64,000 nucleotides of DNA from Bacteroidia bacterium (GCA_009929375.1 SAAO01000009.1:1-64000); one strand, 5' to 3'. Shown: positions 16,824-26,873, numbered from the stretch's first letter. The notes: generated by a model from the sequence alone, not told the origin. Numbers and translations are program-made.

Positions 16824-18023
16824 ATGAATGCATTAAGAAAATTAGTAGATAAAGTGAAGCCAAACTTTGAAAAGGGAGGCAAACTTGAAAAGTTCCATTC
16901 GGTATTCGACGGATTTGAGACTTTCCTCTTCGTTCCGAATACAACAGCGAAAAGCGGAACTCATATACACGATGCGGTGGACTCAAAGCGTACAATGATT
17001 GTGGTTGTACTTGCATTGGTTCCTGCTTTGCTGTTTGGTATGTATAATGTTGGTTACCAGCATTTCCTTGCATTGGGTCAGTCGGTAGGTTTCTGGGAAA
17101 TGTTTATTTTCGGAGCGCTGGCTGTGTTGCCACTTATTGTGGTTTCATATGCTGTAGGTTTGGGAATTGAGTTCATTGTAGCTCAGATCAAGGGTCATGA
17201 AATTCAGGAAGGTTTTCTGGTTTCAGGATTTCTGATTCCATTAATTGTACCTGTGGATACTCCGCTCTGGATGGTGGCTGTAGCTACTGCTTTTGCAGTG
17301 ATTTTTGCCAAAGAAGTATTTGGTGGAACAGGTATGAATGTTTTCAACGTGGCACTTGTTACACGTGCTTTCCTTTTCTTTGCTTATCCTACATTCATGT
17401 CGGGTGACGTAGTTTGGGTTCGTACCGGAACAACTTTCGGTTTGGGTGCTGGTTCGGTAGTTGACGGTTATTCGGGTGCAACTGCACTTGGTCAGGTGGC
17501 TACTGCTACCACACAAAATGCTCAGCTTGTTGATATTATTGGTAATCCGATTGGTTTTATCGATGGTTTTCTTGGGTTGATTCCCGGTTCCGTTGGTGAA
17601 ACTTCTACGCTGGCTATTCTGATTGGTGCTGTAATTTTACTGATCACCGGAGTGGCAAGCTGGAAAACAATGTTCTCAGTATTTGCAGGAGGTGCACTTA
17701 TGGCCTGGGTATTCAATGTAGCCGGTCCCGATACTGCAGCAGCACATTTCCCATGGTATAATCACCTTGTATTTGGTGGATTTGCTTTTGGTGCTGTGTT
17801 TATGGCTACCGACCCTGTAACTTCATCAAGAACTGAAACCGGAAAATGGATTTACGGAGCTTTGATCGGAGCTATGGCTATTATCATTCGTGTGCTTAAT
17901 CCCGGTTATCCCGAAGGTATGATGCTTGCTATTCTGCTTATGAATATCTTCGCACCGCTGATTGACTACTATGTGGTGGATGCTAATATCAAACGCCGTC
18001 TCAAACGCGCCAAAACTAACTAA
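16824..18023 (+). CDS. nqrB: Na+-translocating NADH:quinone reductase subunit B
   Basis: A 399-residue integral membrane subunit of Na+-NQR with about ten transmembrane segments. It carries a covalently bound FMN on the threonine of the DGYSGAT motif (Thr220 here). ATG 16824 begins the conserved MNALRKLVDKVKPNFEKGGK; an in-frame TTG at 16785, overlapping the end of nqrA, is less likely. The 31-base gap to nqrA holds a small CCCCTTTCGGGG hairpin. The SSRTETGKWIYGALIGAMAI region late in the protein is typical of the family. Confidence 0.95.
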   Translation: MNALRKLVDKVKPNFEKGGKLEKFHSVFDGFETFLFVPNTTAKSGTHIHDAVDSKRTMIVVVLALVPALLFGMYNVGYQHFLALGQSVGFWEMFIFGALAVLPLIVVSYAVGLGIEFIVAQIKGHEIQEGFLVSGFLIPLIVPVDTPLWMVAVATAFAVIFAKEVFGGTGMNVFNVALVTRAFLFFAYPTFMSGDVVWVRTGTTFGLGAGSVVDGYSGATALGQVATATTQNAQLVDIIGNPIGFIDGFLGLIPGSVGETSTLAILIGAVILLITGVASWKTMFSVFAGGALMAWVFNVAGPDTAAAHFPWYNHLVFGGFAFGAVFMATDPVTSSRTETGKWIYGALIGAMAIIIRVLNPGYPEGMMLAILLMNIFAPLIDYYVVDANIKRRLKRAKTN

Positions 18024-18039
18024 ATACGGAGGATAAACG

Positions 18040-18738
18040 ATGAATACAAATAAAAATAGTTATACATTGATATATGCTATCGTGATGGTTGTGGTGGTAG
18101 CGCTCTTGCTTGCGCTGGTATCGAGTGGCCTCAAGGATATTCAAACCAACAATGTGAAACTTGATAAGAAAAAACAGATTCTTAGTTCACTGAATATTGA
18201 ACTTGATGGTCAGGATGCCAACTCTCTTTACGAAAAACATATTGTGAAGGAATTAGTATTGAATAACAAAGGCGAAGTTATTTCTGAAAAAATGGGAGAC
18301 GCTTTTGTGATTGATGTGATCAAAGAAAATGCGAAAGTGGAAGCCGACAGACAATTGCCGCTGTATGTGGCAGAAGTTGACGGACAAACTAAGTACATTA
18401 TCACTATGCGTGGTGCAGGTCTCTGGGGTCCAATCTGGGGCTATATTGCGTTGAACGATGATAAAAATACAGTTTTCGGAACCTATTTTTCGCATGCCAG
18501 TGAAACTCCTGGTTTGGGAGCTGAAATTGCTACCCCGAAATTCCAGAAAGAGTTTGCAGGAAAACATATTTTGAATGATGCACGCGATTTTGTTTCAATT
18601 GCAGTGATGAAGCCCGGACAGATAGCCGAAGGTCAGGACTATGTAGATGGTATATCGGGTGGAACTATTACCAGTAAAGGTGTGGAAGCTATGCTCCTGA
18701 AAAGTATCGGTCAATATGAAGCTTATTTAAAAAACTAA
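18040..18738 (+). CDS. nqrC: Na+-translocating NADH:quinone reductase subunit C
   Basis: A 232-residue subunit of Na+-NQR with one N-terminal transmembrane helix (TLIYAIVMVVVVALLLALV) and a periplasmic FMN-binding domain. The flavinylation motif is SGGTITS with Thr209 as the expected FMN attachment residue. Such threonines are modified by ApbE, which is not in this window. The start follows nqrB by 16 bases and is preceded by a GGAGG sequence, unusual in this organism's genes. Confidence 0.95.
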   Translation: MNTNKNSYTLIYAIVMVVVVALLLALVSSGLKDIQTNNVKLDKKKQILSSLNIELDGQDANSLYEKHIVKELVLNNKGEVISEKMGDAFVIDVIKENAKVEADRQLPLYVAEVDGQTKYIITMRGAGLWGPIWGYIALNDDKNTVFGTYFSHASETPGLGAEIATPKFQKEFAGKHILNDARDFVSIAVMKPGQIAEGQDYVDGISGGTITSKGVEAMLLKSIGQYEAYLKN

Positions 18739-18753
18739 TGGAGGAACCGAAGA

Positions 18754-19386
18754 ATGAGTAAATTATTTTCAGAAAAAACAAAACAGGTTTTCTTAGGTCC
18801 GCTAAGTAAAAATAACCCTATCACTGTGCAGGTGTTAGGTATCTGTTCGGCTTTGGCTGTGACTGCCAAACTTGAACCGGCTCTTGTAATGGGACTGTCG
18901 GTAACTATCATTGTGGCTTTTGCCAATGTCATCATTTCGCTGCTGCGTAACACGATTCCTAACCGTATTCGAATTATTGTGCAGTTGGTAGTTGTTGCAG
19001 CTTTGGTGACAATTGTGAGTGAAGTTTTAAAAGCGTTTGCTTACGATGTAAGTGTACAGCTTTCTGTATATATTGGTCTGATTATTACAAACTGTATCCT
19101 TATGGGTCGTCTCGAAGCTTTTGCTATGGGTAATAAACCATGGGAGTCATTTGTCGATGGGCTGGGTAATGGTTTTGGATATGCCTGGATATTGGTAGTA
19201 GTAGCTTTCTTCCGCGAACTTTTGGGTTCAGGAACATTGCTTGGTATGAGAGTTATCCCACAGGCAGTTTATGATGCCGGTTATGTAAACAATGGTTTAA
19301 TGATTTTACCCCCAATGGCACTTGTTTTAGTGGCCTGTATTATTTGGGTACACAGAGCCAGAAACAAAGAATTACAGGAAAAATAA
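18754..19386 (+). CDS. nqrD: Na+-translocating NADH:quinone reductase subunit D
   Basis: A 210-residue membrane subunit of Na+-NQR with six expected helices. NqrD and NqrE are homologous, pack with inverted topology, and share an iron centre coordinated by conserved cysteines. The family blocks PLSKNNPITVQVLGICSALA, VIISLLRNTIPNRIRII, MGRLEAFAMGNKP and FFRELLGSGTLLG are present. The gene follows nqrC by 15 bases and again has a GGAGG ahead of its start. Confidence 0.95.
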   Translation: MSKLFSEKTKQVFLGPLSKNNPITVQVLGICSALAVTAKLEPALVMGLSVTIIVAFANVIISLLRNTIPNRIRIIVQLVVVAALVTIVSEVLKAFAYDVSVQLSVYIGLIITNCILMGRLEAFAMGNKPWESFVDGLGNGFGYAWILVVVAFFRELLGSGTLLGMRVIPQAVYDAGYVNNGLMILPPMALVLVACIIWVHRARNKELQEK

Positions 19387-19480
19387 ATAGTAAACAAGGA
19401 AACGAGGAAACGAGGACACAATGTTGCTTTACGTAATGTATTCACCTGCCTGCTTCTCGTTTACTAATTAAAATTATAAT
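19387..19480 (+). promoter_or_regulatory. Spacer with inverted repeat between nqrD and nqrE
   Basis: This 94-base gap is longer than the other early nqr spacers. It starts with TAGTAAAC and ends with GTTTACTA, which can pair, and carries GGAAACGAGGAAACGAGG, a member of the degenerate GAAAC-type repeats seen elsewhere in the window. It may act as an mRNA stability or processing site. Confidence 0.4.
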
Positions 19481-20098
19481 ATGGAAAACTTAGCCAGTAT
19501 ATTTGTTAAGTCGATATTTGTCGATAACATGATTTTTGCATATTTCCTCGGGATGTGTTCGTATCTCGCAGTTTCGAAAAATGTGAAAACATCTATGGGT
19601 CTGGGTCTAGCTGTAATTTTTGTGTTGGCAATTACCCTTCCGGTAAATTACCTGCTCGAAAATTATGTGCTTAAAGAAGGCGCGTTGTCGTGGTTGAGCC
19701 CTGAGTTGGCTTCACTCGATTTAAGCTACCTTGCATTTATTTTGTTTATTGCCGTAATTGCAGCAATGACTCAATTGGTAGAAATGGTTGTAGAAAAATT
19801 TACACCGTCGCTTTATGCCTCATTGGGTATTTTTCTTCCGCTTATTGCCGTAAACTGTGCCATCATGGGAGGTTCGCTTTTCATGCAACAAAAATCATTT
19901 CCTAATGTGGCTGAAGCTACTTCTTACGCATTAGGTTCGGGTGTGGGTTGGTTGTTGGCCATTGTTGGTTTGGCTGCTATTCGTGAAAGAATGGAGTATT
20001 CGGATGTGCCTGCCCCATTACGTGGTTTGGGTATTACTTTTATTACTGTAGCCCTTATGGGTATTGCATTTATGGCATTCTCAGGTTTAAAAATCTGA
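19481..20098 (+). CDS. nqrE: Na+-translocating NADH:quinone reductase subunit E
   Basis: A 205-residue membrane subunit of Na+-NQR, homologous to NqrD. The conserved [20 protein letters not shown] near the N-terminus includes the cysteine that helps hold the membrane iron centre, and [17 protein letters not shown] near residue 125 supplies the second one. About six hydrophobic segments are visible and the length is normal. It is separated from nqrD by the hairpin-bearing spacer and from nqrF by 83 bases. Confidence 0.95.
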   Translation: MENLASIFVKSIFVDNMIFAYFLGMCSYLAVSKNVKTSMGLGLAVIFVLAITLPVNYLLENYVLKEGALSWLSPELASLDLSYLAFILFIAVIAAMTQLVEMVVEKFTPSLYASLGIFLPLIAVNCAIMGGSLFMQQKSFPNVAEATSYALGSGVGWLLAIVGLAAIRERMEYSDVPAPLRGLGITFITVALMGIAFMAFSGLKI

Positions 20099-20181
20099 TT
20101 CCCGATAATCAAATAAACAAAAATTAATAATCATTTAAAAGTACTCCAAAGCGGAAAATTCCGTGACAGAGACATAGAATT

Positions 20182-21441
20182 ATGATATTAGCAATAAACA
20201 CAACAATGGTAATCACCAGTCTGGTAGTATTTCTGCTGGTGATTTTGCTTCTGGTTATTATTTTGCTGGTGGCCAAACAGTATTTGGTTGCTTCCGGTGA
20301 TGTAACCATTACTATCAATGGCGAAAAAGAAGTAGTGGCACCCGCAGGTAGTACACTCCTGAATACACTTTCAACGCAGAGCATTTTCCTGCCATCGGCT
20401 TGCGGTGGTGGTGGTTCATGCGCTCAGTGTAAATGTCAGGTTCTCGAAGGTGGAGGTGAAATTCTGCCAACAGAAACAGTACATTTCAGCCGTAAGGAAA
20501 TTAAGGACAACTGGCGTCTTGGTTGTCAGGTAAAAGTGAAAAATGACATCAAGATTAAAATGGACGAGTCTATTCTTGGTGTGAAGAAATGGGAATGTGA
20601 AGTTGTATCGAACAGGAACGTAGCTACATTTATCAAGGAATTTGTGGTGAAATTGCCTGCAGGCGAACACCTCAACTTTATATCCGGTGGTTATATTCAG
20701 ATTGATATTCCTAAATACGACCTGAAATTTACCGATTTCGACATTGAAGAACAATTCCGTGGCGACTGGGATAAATTTAAAATGTGGGATCTGGCCTGCA
20801 AAAACGACGAGGAAACAATGCGTGCTTACTCTATGGCCAACTATCCTGCCGAAGGTGATATCGTAATGCTTAATGTTCGTATCGCCACGCCTCCTTTCGA
20901 CCGAGCTACAGGTGGTTGGATGAATGTGAAACCTGGTATTTCATCATCATACATTTTCAATTTGAAACCTGGTGACAAAGTAATGGTTTCAGGTCCGTTT
21001 GGTGAATTCCACCCATTGCTCGATACAAAACGCGAGATGCTTTATATTGGTGGTGGTGCTGGTATGGCTCCTTTACGTTCACACGTATTGCATTTGCTCA
21101 ATACTCTCAAAATCTCCGATCGCAAAATTACTTACTGGTACGGAGCCCGTTCGAAGAAAGAAATTTTCTACGAAGAAGATTTCAGAAAACTCGAAAAGGA
21201 ATTTCCGAACTTTACCTTCAATATTGCGCTCAGCGAGCCGCAGCCTGAAGATAACTGGACGGGAATGGTCGGATTTATTCACCAGGTAATTCACGACGAG
21301 TATCTGAGCAAGCACGATTCGCCTGAAGATATTGAATACTACATGTGTGGTCCCGGCCCAATGGCAAAAGCTGTTGAAAAAATGCTCTGGGATTTGGGTG
21401 TTCCACGCGAAATGCTTATGTTCGACGATTTCGGTGCATAA
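20182..21441 (+). CDS. nqrF: Na+-translocating NADH:quinone reductase subunit F
   Basis: A 419-residue subunit that takes electrons from NADH. It has an N-terminal transmembrane helix, a [2Fe-2S] ferredoxin domain with ligands Cys74, Cys80, Cys83 and Cys115, an FAD-binding domain with RAYSMANYP, and a C-terminal NADH-binding domain with [12 protein letters not shown] and YMCGPGPM. All cofactor motifs are intact. It closes the nqr operon and is followed by two hairpin terminators. Confidence 0.96.
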   Translation: MILAINTTMVITSLVVFLLVILLLVIILLVAKQYLVASGDVTITINGEKEVVAPAGSTLLNTLSTQSIFLPSACGGGGSCAQCKCQVLEGGGEILPTETVHFSRKEIKDNWRLGCQVKVKNDIKIKMDESILGVKKWECEVVSNRNVATFIKEFVVKLPAGEHLNFISGGYIQIDIPKYDLKFTDFDIEEQFRGDWDKFKMWDLACKNDEETMRAYSMANYPAEGDIVMLNVRIATPPFDRATGGWMNVKPGISSSYIFNLKPGDKVMVSGPFGEFHPLLDTKREMLYIGGGAGMAPLRSHVLHLLNTLKISDRKITYWYGARSKKEIFYEEDFRKLEKEFPNFTFNIALSEPQPEDNWTGMVGFIHQVIHDEYLSKHDSPEDIEYYMCGPGPMAKAVEKMLWDLGVPREMLMFDDFGA

Positions 21442-21461
21442 CCGGATTTATAATACAGAAA

Positions 21462-21487
21462 AAGAGGATAGTAATATCCTCTTATTT
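21462..21487 (+). terminator. Terminator after nqrF
   Basis: AAGAGGATA (21462-21470) pairs with TATCCTCTT (21475-21483) and is followed by ATTTT. It lies 20 bases after the nqrF stop codon. Confidence 0.75.
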
Positions 21488-21540
21488 TATGCCTGAAATT
21501 AAGGTCACGATTCCAAAAATAGTTTGTAACTACAAAATAA

Positions 21541-21576
21541 AACCTGACAGATATAAAATCTGTCAGGTTTTGCTTT
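21541..21576. terminator. Bidirectional terminator between nqrF and glmM
   Basis: AACCTGACAGA (21541-21551) pairs perfectly with TCTGTCAGGTT (21559-21569), with T residues on the plus side. It separates two convergent genes. Confidence 0.85.
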
Positions 21577-21633
21577 TTATCTATGCCCTAACCGATTTTT
21601 CAACCATTAGGGTGTAGTGTTAGTGAGAAGTTT

Positions 21634-23025
21634 TTAAATACCTGCAATAGCTTTGATTTGTGCGATGATATCCTGTGCAAATTTATCAGCCTGTTCAGGT
21701 GTGCCTGATTCTGAATAAATGCGTATAATAGGCTCTGTGTTCGATTTACGCAGATGTACCCAACCGGTTGGAAAATCAATTTTTACTCCGTCGATATTGT
21801 TCACTTCGTATTGGCTGTGTTTTTCTTTGATTACACTCAAAATATGATCCACATCAATTGCAGGAGTCAGCTCTATTTTGTTTTTTGAAATAAAGTATTC
21901 CGGATATGTTTTACGGAGTTCCGAAACTTTCATTTTGCGTTTGGCCATCATCGTGAGGAAAAGTGCTATTCCTACGAGTGCATCGCGTCCGTAGTGGCTT
22001 GCAGGATAGATGATTCCGCCATTACCTTCACCGCCAATTACAGCATTTGTAGCCTTCATAGCTGTTACCACGTTTACTTCGCCTACTGCTGAAGCAGTGT
22101 AGCTGCAGTTATGTTTTACAGTCACATCGCGAAGCGCACGGGTCGAGCTCATGTTCGAAACTGTGTTTCCGGGTGTGTGCTCGAGTACATAATCGGCAAT
22201 GGAAACAAGTGTGTATTCTTCTCCGAACATTGAACCATCTTCGCAGATAATGGCCAGACGATCTACGTCAGGGTCAACCACAAAGCCCACGTCAGCTTTA
22301 CCCGATTTCATAACATTTGAAATGTCGGTAAGATGTTCGGGAAGTGGTTCTGGATTGTGCGGGAACTGTCCGTTAGGTTCGCAGTACAGTTTTTCTATGT
22401 TTTTTACACCCAAAGCTTCAAGCAGCGCAGGAAGTACAATGCCACCCACTGAATTTACACAATCGATAGCCACACTGAAACCAGCTGCACGAACTGCATC
22501 GGCATCAACCAGGTCGAGGGCTAAAACGCTTTCGATATGTTTGCGGGTATAATCGTTGTTTTCAGTGAGTTTTCCAAGTTCGTCAACCTGTGCAAAGCTG
22601 AAACTTTCGTCTGAAGCAATCTTCAAAACAGCTTCGCCTGCAGCGGCATTGAGGAATTCACCTTTTTCGTTAAGCAATTTCAGAGCATTCCATTGTTTGG
22701 GATTGTGGCTTGCAGTAAGGATGATTCCACCTGCAGCACTTTCCATTGTGACAGCCAGTTCAGTAGTAGGAGTGGTAGCCAGTCCGATATTTACCACATC
22801 GAATCCCATTCCCAACAGGGCTCCGGTTACAATCTCATTTACCATTTGTCCTGAGATACGTGCATCGCGACCCACCACAATTTTATTGGAATTTGTAGTT
22901 TTGTTCTGTCTGATGTAGGTAGCATAAGCCGCTGTAAACCTGACAATATCCACGGGGTTCAGACCTTCGCCCACATTACCGCCTATAGTACCACGGATGC
23001 CGGAAATTGATTTAATTAAAGTCAT
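21634..23025 (-). CDS. glmM: Phosphoglucosamine mutase / phosphohexomutase
   Basis: A 463-residue alpha-D-phosphohexomutase. The likely reaction is glucosamine-6-phosphate to glucosamine-1-phosphate, needed for UDP-GlcNAc and so for peptidoglycan and lipid A. The catalytic phosphoserine loop is TASHNPKQWNALK, the metal loop DPDVDRLA, the sugar-binding loop GGEGNGGI, and the phosphate-binding loop RKSNTEPIIRIY. The N-terminal SISGIRGTIGG is usual for the GlmM-like group in Bacteroidales. A phosphomannomutase activity cannot be excluded. It is the last gene of a minus-strand group behind thrA, the FKBP lipoprotein and the DUF4827 lipoprotein. Confidence 0.88.
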   Translation of the reverse strand: MTLIKSISGIRGTIGGNVGEGLNPVDIVRFTAAYATYIRQNKTTNSNKIVVGRDARISGQMVNEIVTGALLGMGFDVVNIGLATTPTTELAVTMESAAGGIILTASHNPKQWNALKLLNEKGEFLNAAAGEAVLKIASDESFSFAQVDELGKLTENNDYTRKHIESVLALDLVDADAVRAAGFSVAIDCVNSVGGIVLPALLEALGVKNIEKLYCEPNGQFPHNPEPLPEHLTDISNVMKSGKADVGFVVDPDVDRLAIICEDGSMFGEEYTLVSIADYVLEHTPGNTVSNMSSTRALRDVTVKHNCSYTASAVGEVNVVTAMKATNAVIGGEGNGGIIYPASHYGRDALVGIALFLTMMAKRKMKVSELRKTYPEYFISKNKIELTPAIDVDHILSVIKEKHSQYEVNNIDGVKIDFPTGWVHLRKSNTEPIIRIYSESGTPEQADKFAQDIIAQIKAIAGI

Positions 23026-23117
23026 TTTAATTTTCGAATTTAAAGTTTGTATAAGTAAATTAGTTGTTGTGTGTCTGAGTTGGAGTGTGTATAGTTTTAA
23101 ACAAAAAAATTCCGGAA

Positions 23118-23660
23118 TTACTTCTGGAATTTAATTTTAAAATAATAACCATATGGGGTGACTGAATTGACATCGGCATCAAATCCGAGTTTCGAAGGAA
23201 CAATTATTTTTGCTATCGAATTACTGTACTTCATATAACCCACCGCTTCGTGCCAGGCATCGCAGGCCTGCGTTAAATCGCCATAATAAAATGATGAAGG
23301 ATATGCGAAATCTATCGTGCTCCAGTCTGATACTGTATCCGGACTTTCTGTAAGTGTGTATTGATGATATCTTGGATTGATTTTATCGCCACTGCTTACT
23401 TTAAGCGAGTCCACCGCATTGCCTTTTTCTTCGAGTCGGAAATACATTCCGGAAGGAGAGAGGTAATAAATGCTGGTATCAGCCCAGACAGAGTCGGCCG
23501 GAAATTCGGTAACAACTTTAATATTATTTCGTTTGATATAATCTGCAATCAGCTTTTTCTCAGCTCTGAGTTGTTCTGCATAAGTAACGTCATCGTCGCA
23601 AGATACTAAAAGCGTTGAAAGAACAAAAATAAGTGAAAATAATTTCAGGAATGATTTCAT
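23118..23660 (-). CDS. DUF4827-family lipoprotein
   Basis: A 180-residue lipoprotein with a type II signal peptide and an LVSC lipobox (Cys21). The mature region begins TYAEQLRAEKKLIADYIKRN and contains IKVVTEFP and a GYYFKIKFQK ending, which I recognise as DUF4827, a Bacteroidota family related in fold to FKBP-type proteins. No catalytic role is established that I can state. Its neighbour is a second FKBP-like lipoprotein, and the pair sits between thrA and glmM, an arrangement I recall from other Bacteroidales. Confidence 0.75.
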   Translation of the reverse strand: MKSFLKLFSLIFVLSTLLVSCDDDVTYAEQLRAEKKLIADYIKRNNIKVVTEFPADSVWADTSIYYLSPSGMYFRLEEKGNAVDSLKVSSGDKINPRYHQYTLTESPDTVSDWSTIDFAYPSSFYYGDLTQACDAWHEAVGYMKYSNSIAKIIVPSKLGFDADVNSVTPYGYYFKIKFQK

Positions 23661-23919
23661 GTAGTAATTGTTTTGTTTTACTCGTATTTAATACATATGC
23701 TGGCTGTATTTTCAGTGTGGAAATTTAACTGTTATAGCGTATTTCCTCTTCATATGCGATTTTATAAAAGTCTGTTTTAAAATACTTAACTTTCAGCATG
23801 TTTGCTGTTTGTTTCGGACGACAAATATCCGACTATTATCCCGAATTTAAAAGTTAAGAATAATAAATTTGGATATTTGAGCTATAATTTAATACAATTT
23901 GTCCTTTCGAAAAAGTTTT
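23661..23919. other. Intergenic region upstream of the DUF4827 gene
   Basis: This 259-base gap has no reading frame. On the minus strand it probably holds a promoter for the DUF4827-glmM pair, but I see only a weak GATATTTG element, so I do not place one. Confidence 0.35.
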
Positions 23920-24432
23920 TCAGTATTGCTTCATTATTGAAACATCGGCCTTAACTGATTGATAAGCATTTATTTCCGGTGATTGTCCACTAACTCCGTA
24001 TGCCTGATGCCATGGAATAATAAGGCTTGCCTGTGTTACTTCCTGATGTTTCAATACAAAATGATCAAGCGCAGCTATCAGTTCTTTTTTACCGGGTATT
24101 ACAGTTTTTTCCTCACTTAACAAAAGTTCGTTTTCGAGTGAAAAAATATTGTATTTCACCTTCTGTTTTTCTGCTTTCTGTTTCTGATCAGTTTTGATAA
24201 TCCGGTACCAGTATCCGTTATCGGATTTTTCGTATTTTTCAGTTTGCTGCGTTACGTACTCAGCAAGCAGGCTATCCTCGGCTTCAATCAGTTTTTCATT
24301 TGCCTGACGAAGTGCCAAAGTGGCTGAATCAGCGCTGTTTCCTTTGTTTGCAGGGAGCTGAGGCTGTTGTTTTACGCAGCCGGCCAAAACGGCTAAACAT
24401 GCCGACATTATTACGAGAGACTGAAGCCGCAT
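23920..24432 (-). CDS. FKBP-type peptidyl-prolyl isomerase-like lipoprotein
   Basis: A 170-residue lipoprotein with signal MRLQSLVIMSACLAVLAG and lipobox cysteine 19 (LAGC). The mature protein has a helical start (LRQANEKLIEAEDSLLAEYV) and then an FKBP-like domain: GYWYRIIKTD, VKYNIFSLENELLLSEE, ALDHFVLKHQEVTQASLIIP and HQAYGVSG. It resembles the GldI-type lipoproteins that assist gliding or T9SS components in Bacteroidota. It lies only five bases from thrA on the same strand, so translation of the two is probably coupled even though their roles look unrelated. Confidence 0.75.
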   Translation of the reverse strand: MRLQSLVIMSACLAVLAGCVKQQPQLPANKGNSADSATLALRQANEKLIEAEDSLLAEYVTQQTEKYEKSDNGYWYRIIKTDQKQKAEKQKVKYNIFSLENELLLSEEKTVIPGKKELIAALDHFVLKHQEVTQASLIIPWHQAYGVSGQSPEINAYQSVKADVSIMKQY

Positions 24433-24437
24433 ATTAT

Positions 24438-26873
24438 TTATCGTATGTTGGCAATGCTGATAATGTCCGAGAATACTCCTGCAGCAGTAACGCTTGCACC
24501 GGCTCCGTAACCTTTAATCATCATCGGGAATTCGTTATAACGCTCAGTTGTAATCAGGATAATGTTGTTGCTGCCCTGTAAGTCATAGAACGGATGAAGG
24601 CTGTCTACCTCCTGAAGTCCCACATTGCATTTTCCCATTTCCATAGTAGCTACAAAACGCCAGCGTTTACCGGCTGCCACAAGGCGGGCACGTTTTTCTT
24701 CGAATTCAGCATCCAACTCAGAAACTGTAGCCCAGAATTCATCCAAAGATCCTTTGAAATATTTTTCAGGAATGAACAGGTTTTTCAGTACATCTTCCTG
24801 TTCCACACGATAGCCTGCTTCGCGAGCCAGAATTACCAGTTTACGTACCACATCTTTTCCGCTCAGGTCAATGCGCGGGTCGGGTTCGGCAAAGCCAGCC
24901 TCTTTGGCCATTAAAATTGCTTTGCTGAGAGGTATTTCGTTGCTAATGGTATTGAAAATAAAGTTGAGAGTTCCTGAAAGTACAGCCTGCATTTTCTGAA
25001 TATGGTCGCCACTGTTTATCAGGTTGTTCATTGTGTTGATAATGGGCAAACCTGCACCCACATTGGTTTCGAAAAGGAATTTAACGCCTTTCCGACGTGA
25101 AATATCTTTCAGTTTTTCGTATTTCTGGTATTCGGAAGATGCCGCAATTTTGTTGGCCGTAACCACCGACACGTTGTTTTCGAGTAATGTCTGGTAGAGA
25201 TCCGAAATTTCGTGATTTGCTGTACAGTCCACAAATACGGAATTGAAAATATTCATGTTGATTACTTCCTCGCAAATACGTTTGGGACTGGCATCAAGGC
25301 CATTTTCCATTAAATGGTTACGATAGTTGTCAAGTTGAATTCCTGAACGTTCGAAGAGCATTTTCTTACTCGATGCAATGCCCACTACATTTAGCTTCAG
25401 GCCGTTTTTACGCATCAACAAAGGTTGCTGTTTCTTTATTTGTTCCAGAAGATTGCTTCCCACTGTTCCTATTCCCACAACGAAAACATTCAATACCTGA
25501 TATTCAGAAAGGAAGAACGAATCGTGAATAACGTTGAGTGCTTTACGCAGCGATTTGCGGTCGGTTACAAACGAGATATTGGTTTCGGAAGCTCCCTGCG
25601 CACAGGCAATTACGTTGATTCCGTTTTTACCCAAAGTGCCAAAAAGCTTTCCGGCAATACCCGGCGTGCGTTTCATATTGTCGCCTACAATCGCTACTGT
25701 AGCCAAATCATCTTCTGAGAAAATATTGTCGATTTCGCCCTGCGCGATTTCAGCTGCAAATTCCTGACGTAATACTTTTACGGCCAGTTCACTGTCGGCA
25801 TTGCGAACCCCGATGGATGTGGTGTTTTCTGACGATGCCTGCGAAACAAGGAAAACGCTTATACCATTTTTAGCTAACACGCGGAAAATCCGATAGTTCA
25901 CCCCGATAACACCTACCATACCTAAACCCTGAATGGTAATGAGCGAAGTGTCGTTGATCGACGAAATTCCTTTAATGGCTTTCGATACATTTTTTTCCTT
26001 TTCCTGCGAAATATAGGTGCCTGCAGCTTCAGGATTAAAAGTATTTTTAATAACAACAGGAATGTTTTTATGAAAAACCGGGAAAATGGTGGGTGGATAA
26101 ATCACTTTTGCACCAAAGTTGCAAAGCTCCATAGCTTCGCTAAAACTTAGTTTTTCAATTACATAAGTGTTGCTTATGATGCGTGGGTCGGCTGTCATAA
26201 ATCCGTCTACATCAGTCCAGATTTCCAGAATGGAAGCATCGAGTGCAGCTGCAATAATGGCTGCTGTGTAATCAGAACCACCGCGACCAAGATTGGTCAC
26301 AAAGTTTGTCTGACTATCGGTAGAAATAAATCCTCCGCAGACAGAAACTTTTGGAGCAGTGCTGAACATATCTCTGATCAGTACGTTGGTGTTGGCAAAA
26401 TCCACCACATGTTTGTCGAACTGATGATTTGTTTTGATAATTTTTCGTGAATCAAAATGAATGGCATTTTCGATGGCATTTGCAATAATGATCGACGAAA
26501 TTGATTCGCCATATCCCACAATACTGTCGATAATCTTTGGTGACATATCCTTAATCAGATATACACCGCGTAATATGTTCGACAGGTCGTTGAATAACAG
26601 TCGTATTTCCTCAAGTACAGGTTGAATTTTATGTTCGGGGATTACTGTTTCAATGATTTCGGTATGGCGGGCAAGCATAGTCTGATATTCGAGCGTGTAT
26701 TCTGTGTTGCCTTCTGATGCCATTCGGGCCGTCGTGTAAAGCTGGTCGGTTATACCCGAAAGGGCCGAGACCACTACAATGACGGGCTCCTGCTGAGCCT
26801 CAACGATTTTTTTTACACTCAGAATACCATTGACAGAACCTACGGATGTTCCGCCGAATTTCATTACTTTCAT
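24438..26873 (-). CDS. thrA: Bifunctional aspartate kinase / homoserine dehydrogenase
   Basis: An 811-residue fused enzyme that catalyses the first and third steps from aspartate to threonine and methionine. The aspartate kinase part (residues about 1-300) has MKVMKFGGTSVGS and NLGRGGSDYTA. Two ACT regulatory domains follow (about 310-460), which would bind an end-product amino acid such as threonine. The homoserine dehydrogenase part (about 465-811) has VGIGTVGSNL for NAD(P) and ends in GAGASVTAAGVFSDIISIA. ATG 26873 is chosen; a TTG nine bases upstream is also in frame. It heads the minus-strand group thrA, FKBP, DUF4827, glmM. Confidence 0.95.
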   Translation of the reverse strand: MKVMKFGGTSVGSVNGILSVKKIVEAQQEPVIVVVSALSGITDQLYTTARMASEGNTEYTLEYQTMLARHTEIIETVIPEHKIQPVLEEIRLLFNDLSNILRGVYLIKDMSPKIIDSIVGYGESISSIIIANAIENAIHFDSRKIIKTNHQFDKHVVDFANTNVLIRDMFSTAPKVSVCGGFISTDSQTNFVTNLGRGGSDYTAAIIAAALDASILEIWTDVDGFMTADPRIISNTYVIEKLSFSEAMELCNFGAKVIYPPTIFPVFHKNIPVVIKNTFNPEAAGTYISQEKEKNVSKAIKGISSINDTSLITIQGLGMVGVIGVNYRIFRVLAKNGISVFLVSQASSENTTSIGVRNADSELAVKVLRQEFAAEIAQGEIDNIFSEDDLATVAIVGDNMKRTPGIAGKLFGTLGKNGINVIACAQGASETNISFVTDRKSLRKALNVIHDSFFLSEYQVLNVFVVGIGTVGSNLLEQIKKQQPLLMRKNGLKLNVVGIASSKKMLFERSGIQLDNYRNHLMENGLDASPKRICEEVINMNIFNSVFVDCTANHEISDLYQTLLENNVSVVTANKIAASSEYQKYEKLKDISRRKGVKFLFETNVGAGLPIINTMNNLINSGDHIQKMQAVLSGTLNFIFNTISNEIPLSKAILMAKEAGFAEPDPRIDLSGKDVVRKLVILAREAGYRVEQEDVLKNLFIPEKYFKGSLDEFWATVSELDAEFEEKRARLVAAGKRWRFVATMEMGKCNVGLQEVDSLHPFYDLQGSNNIILITTERYNEFPMMIKGYGAGASVTAAGVFSDIISIANIR

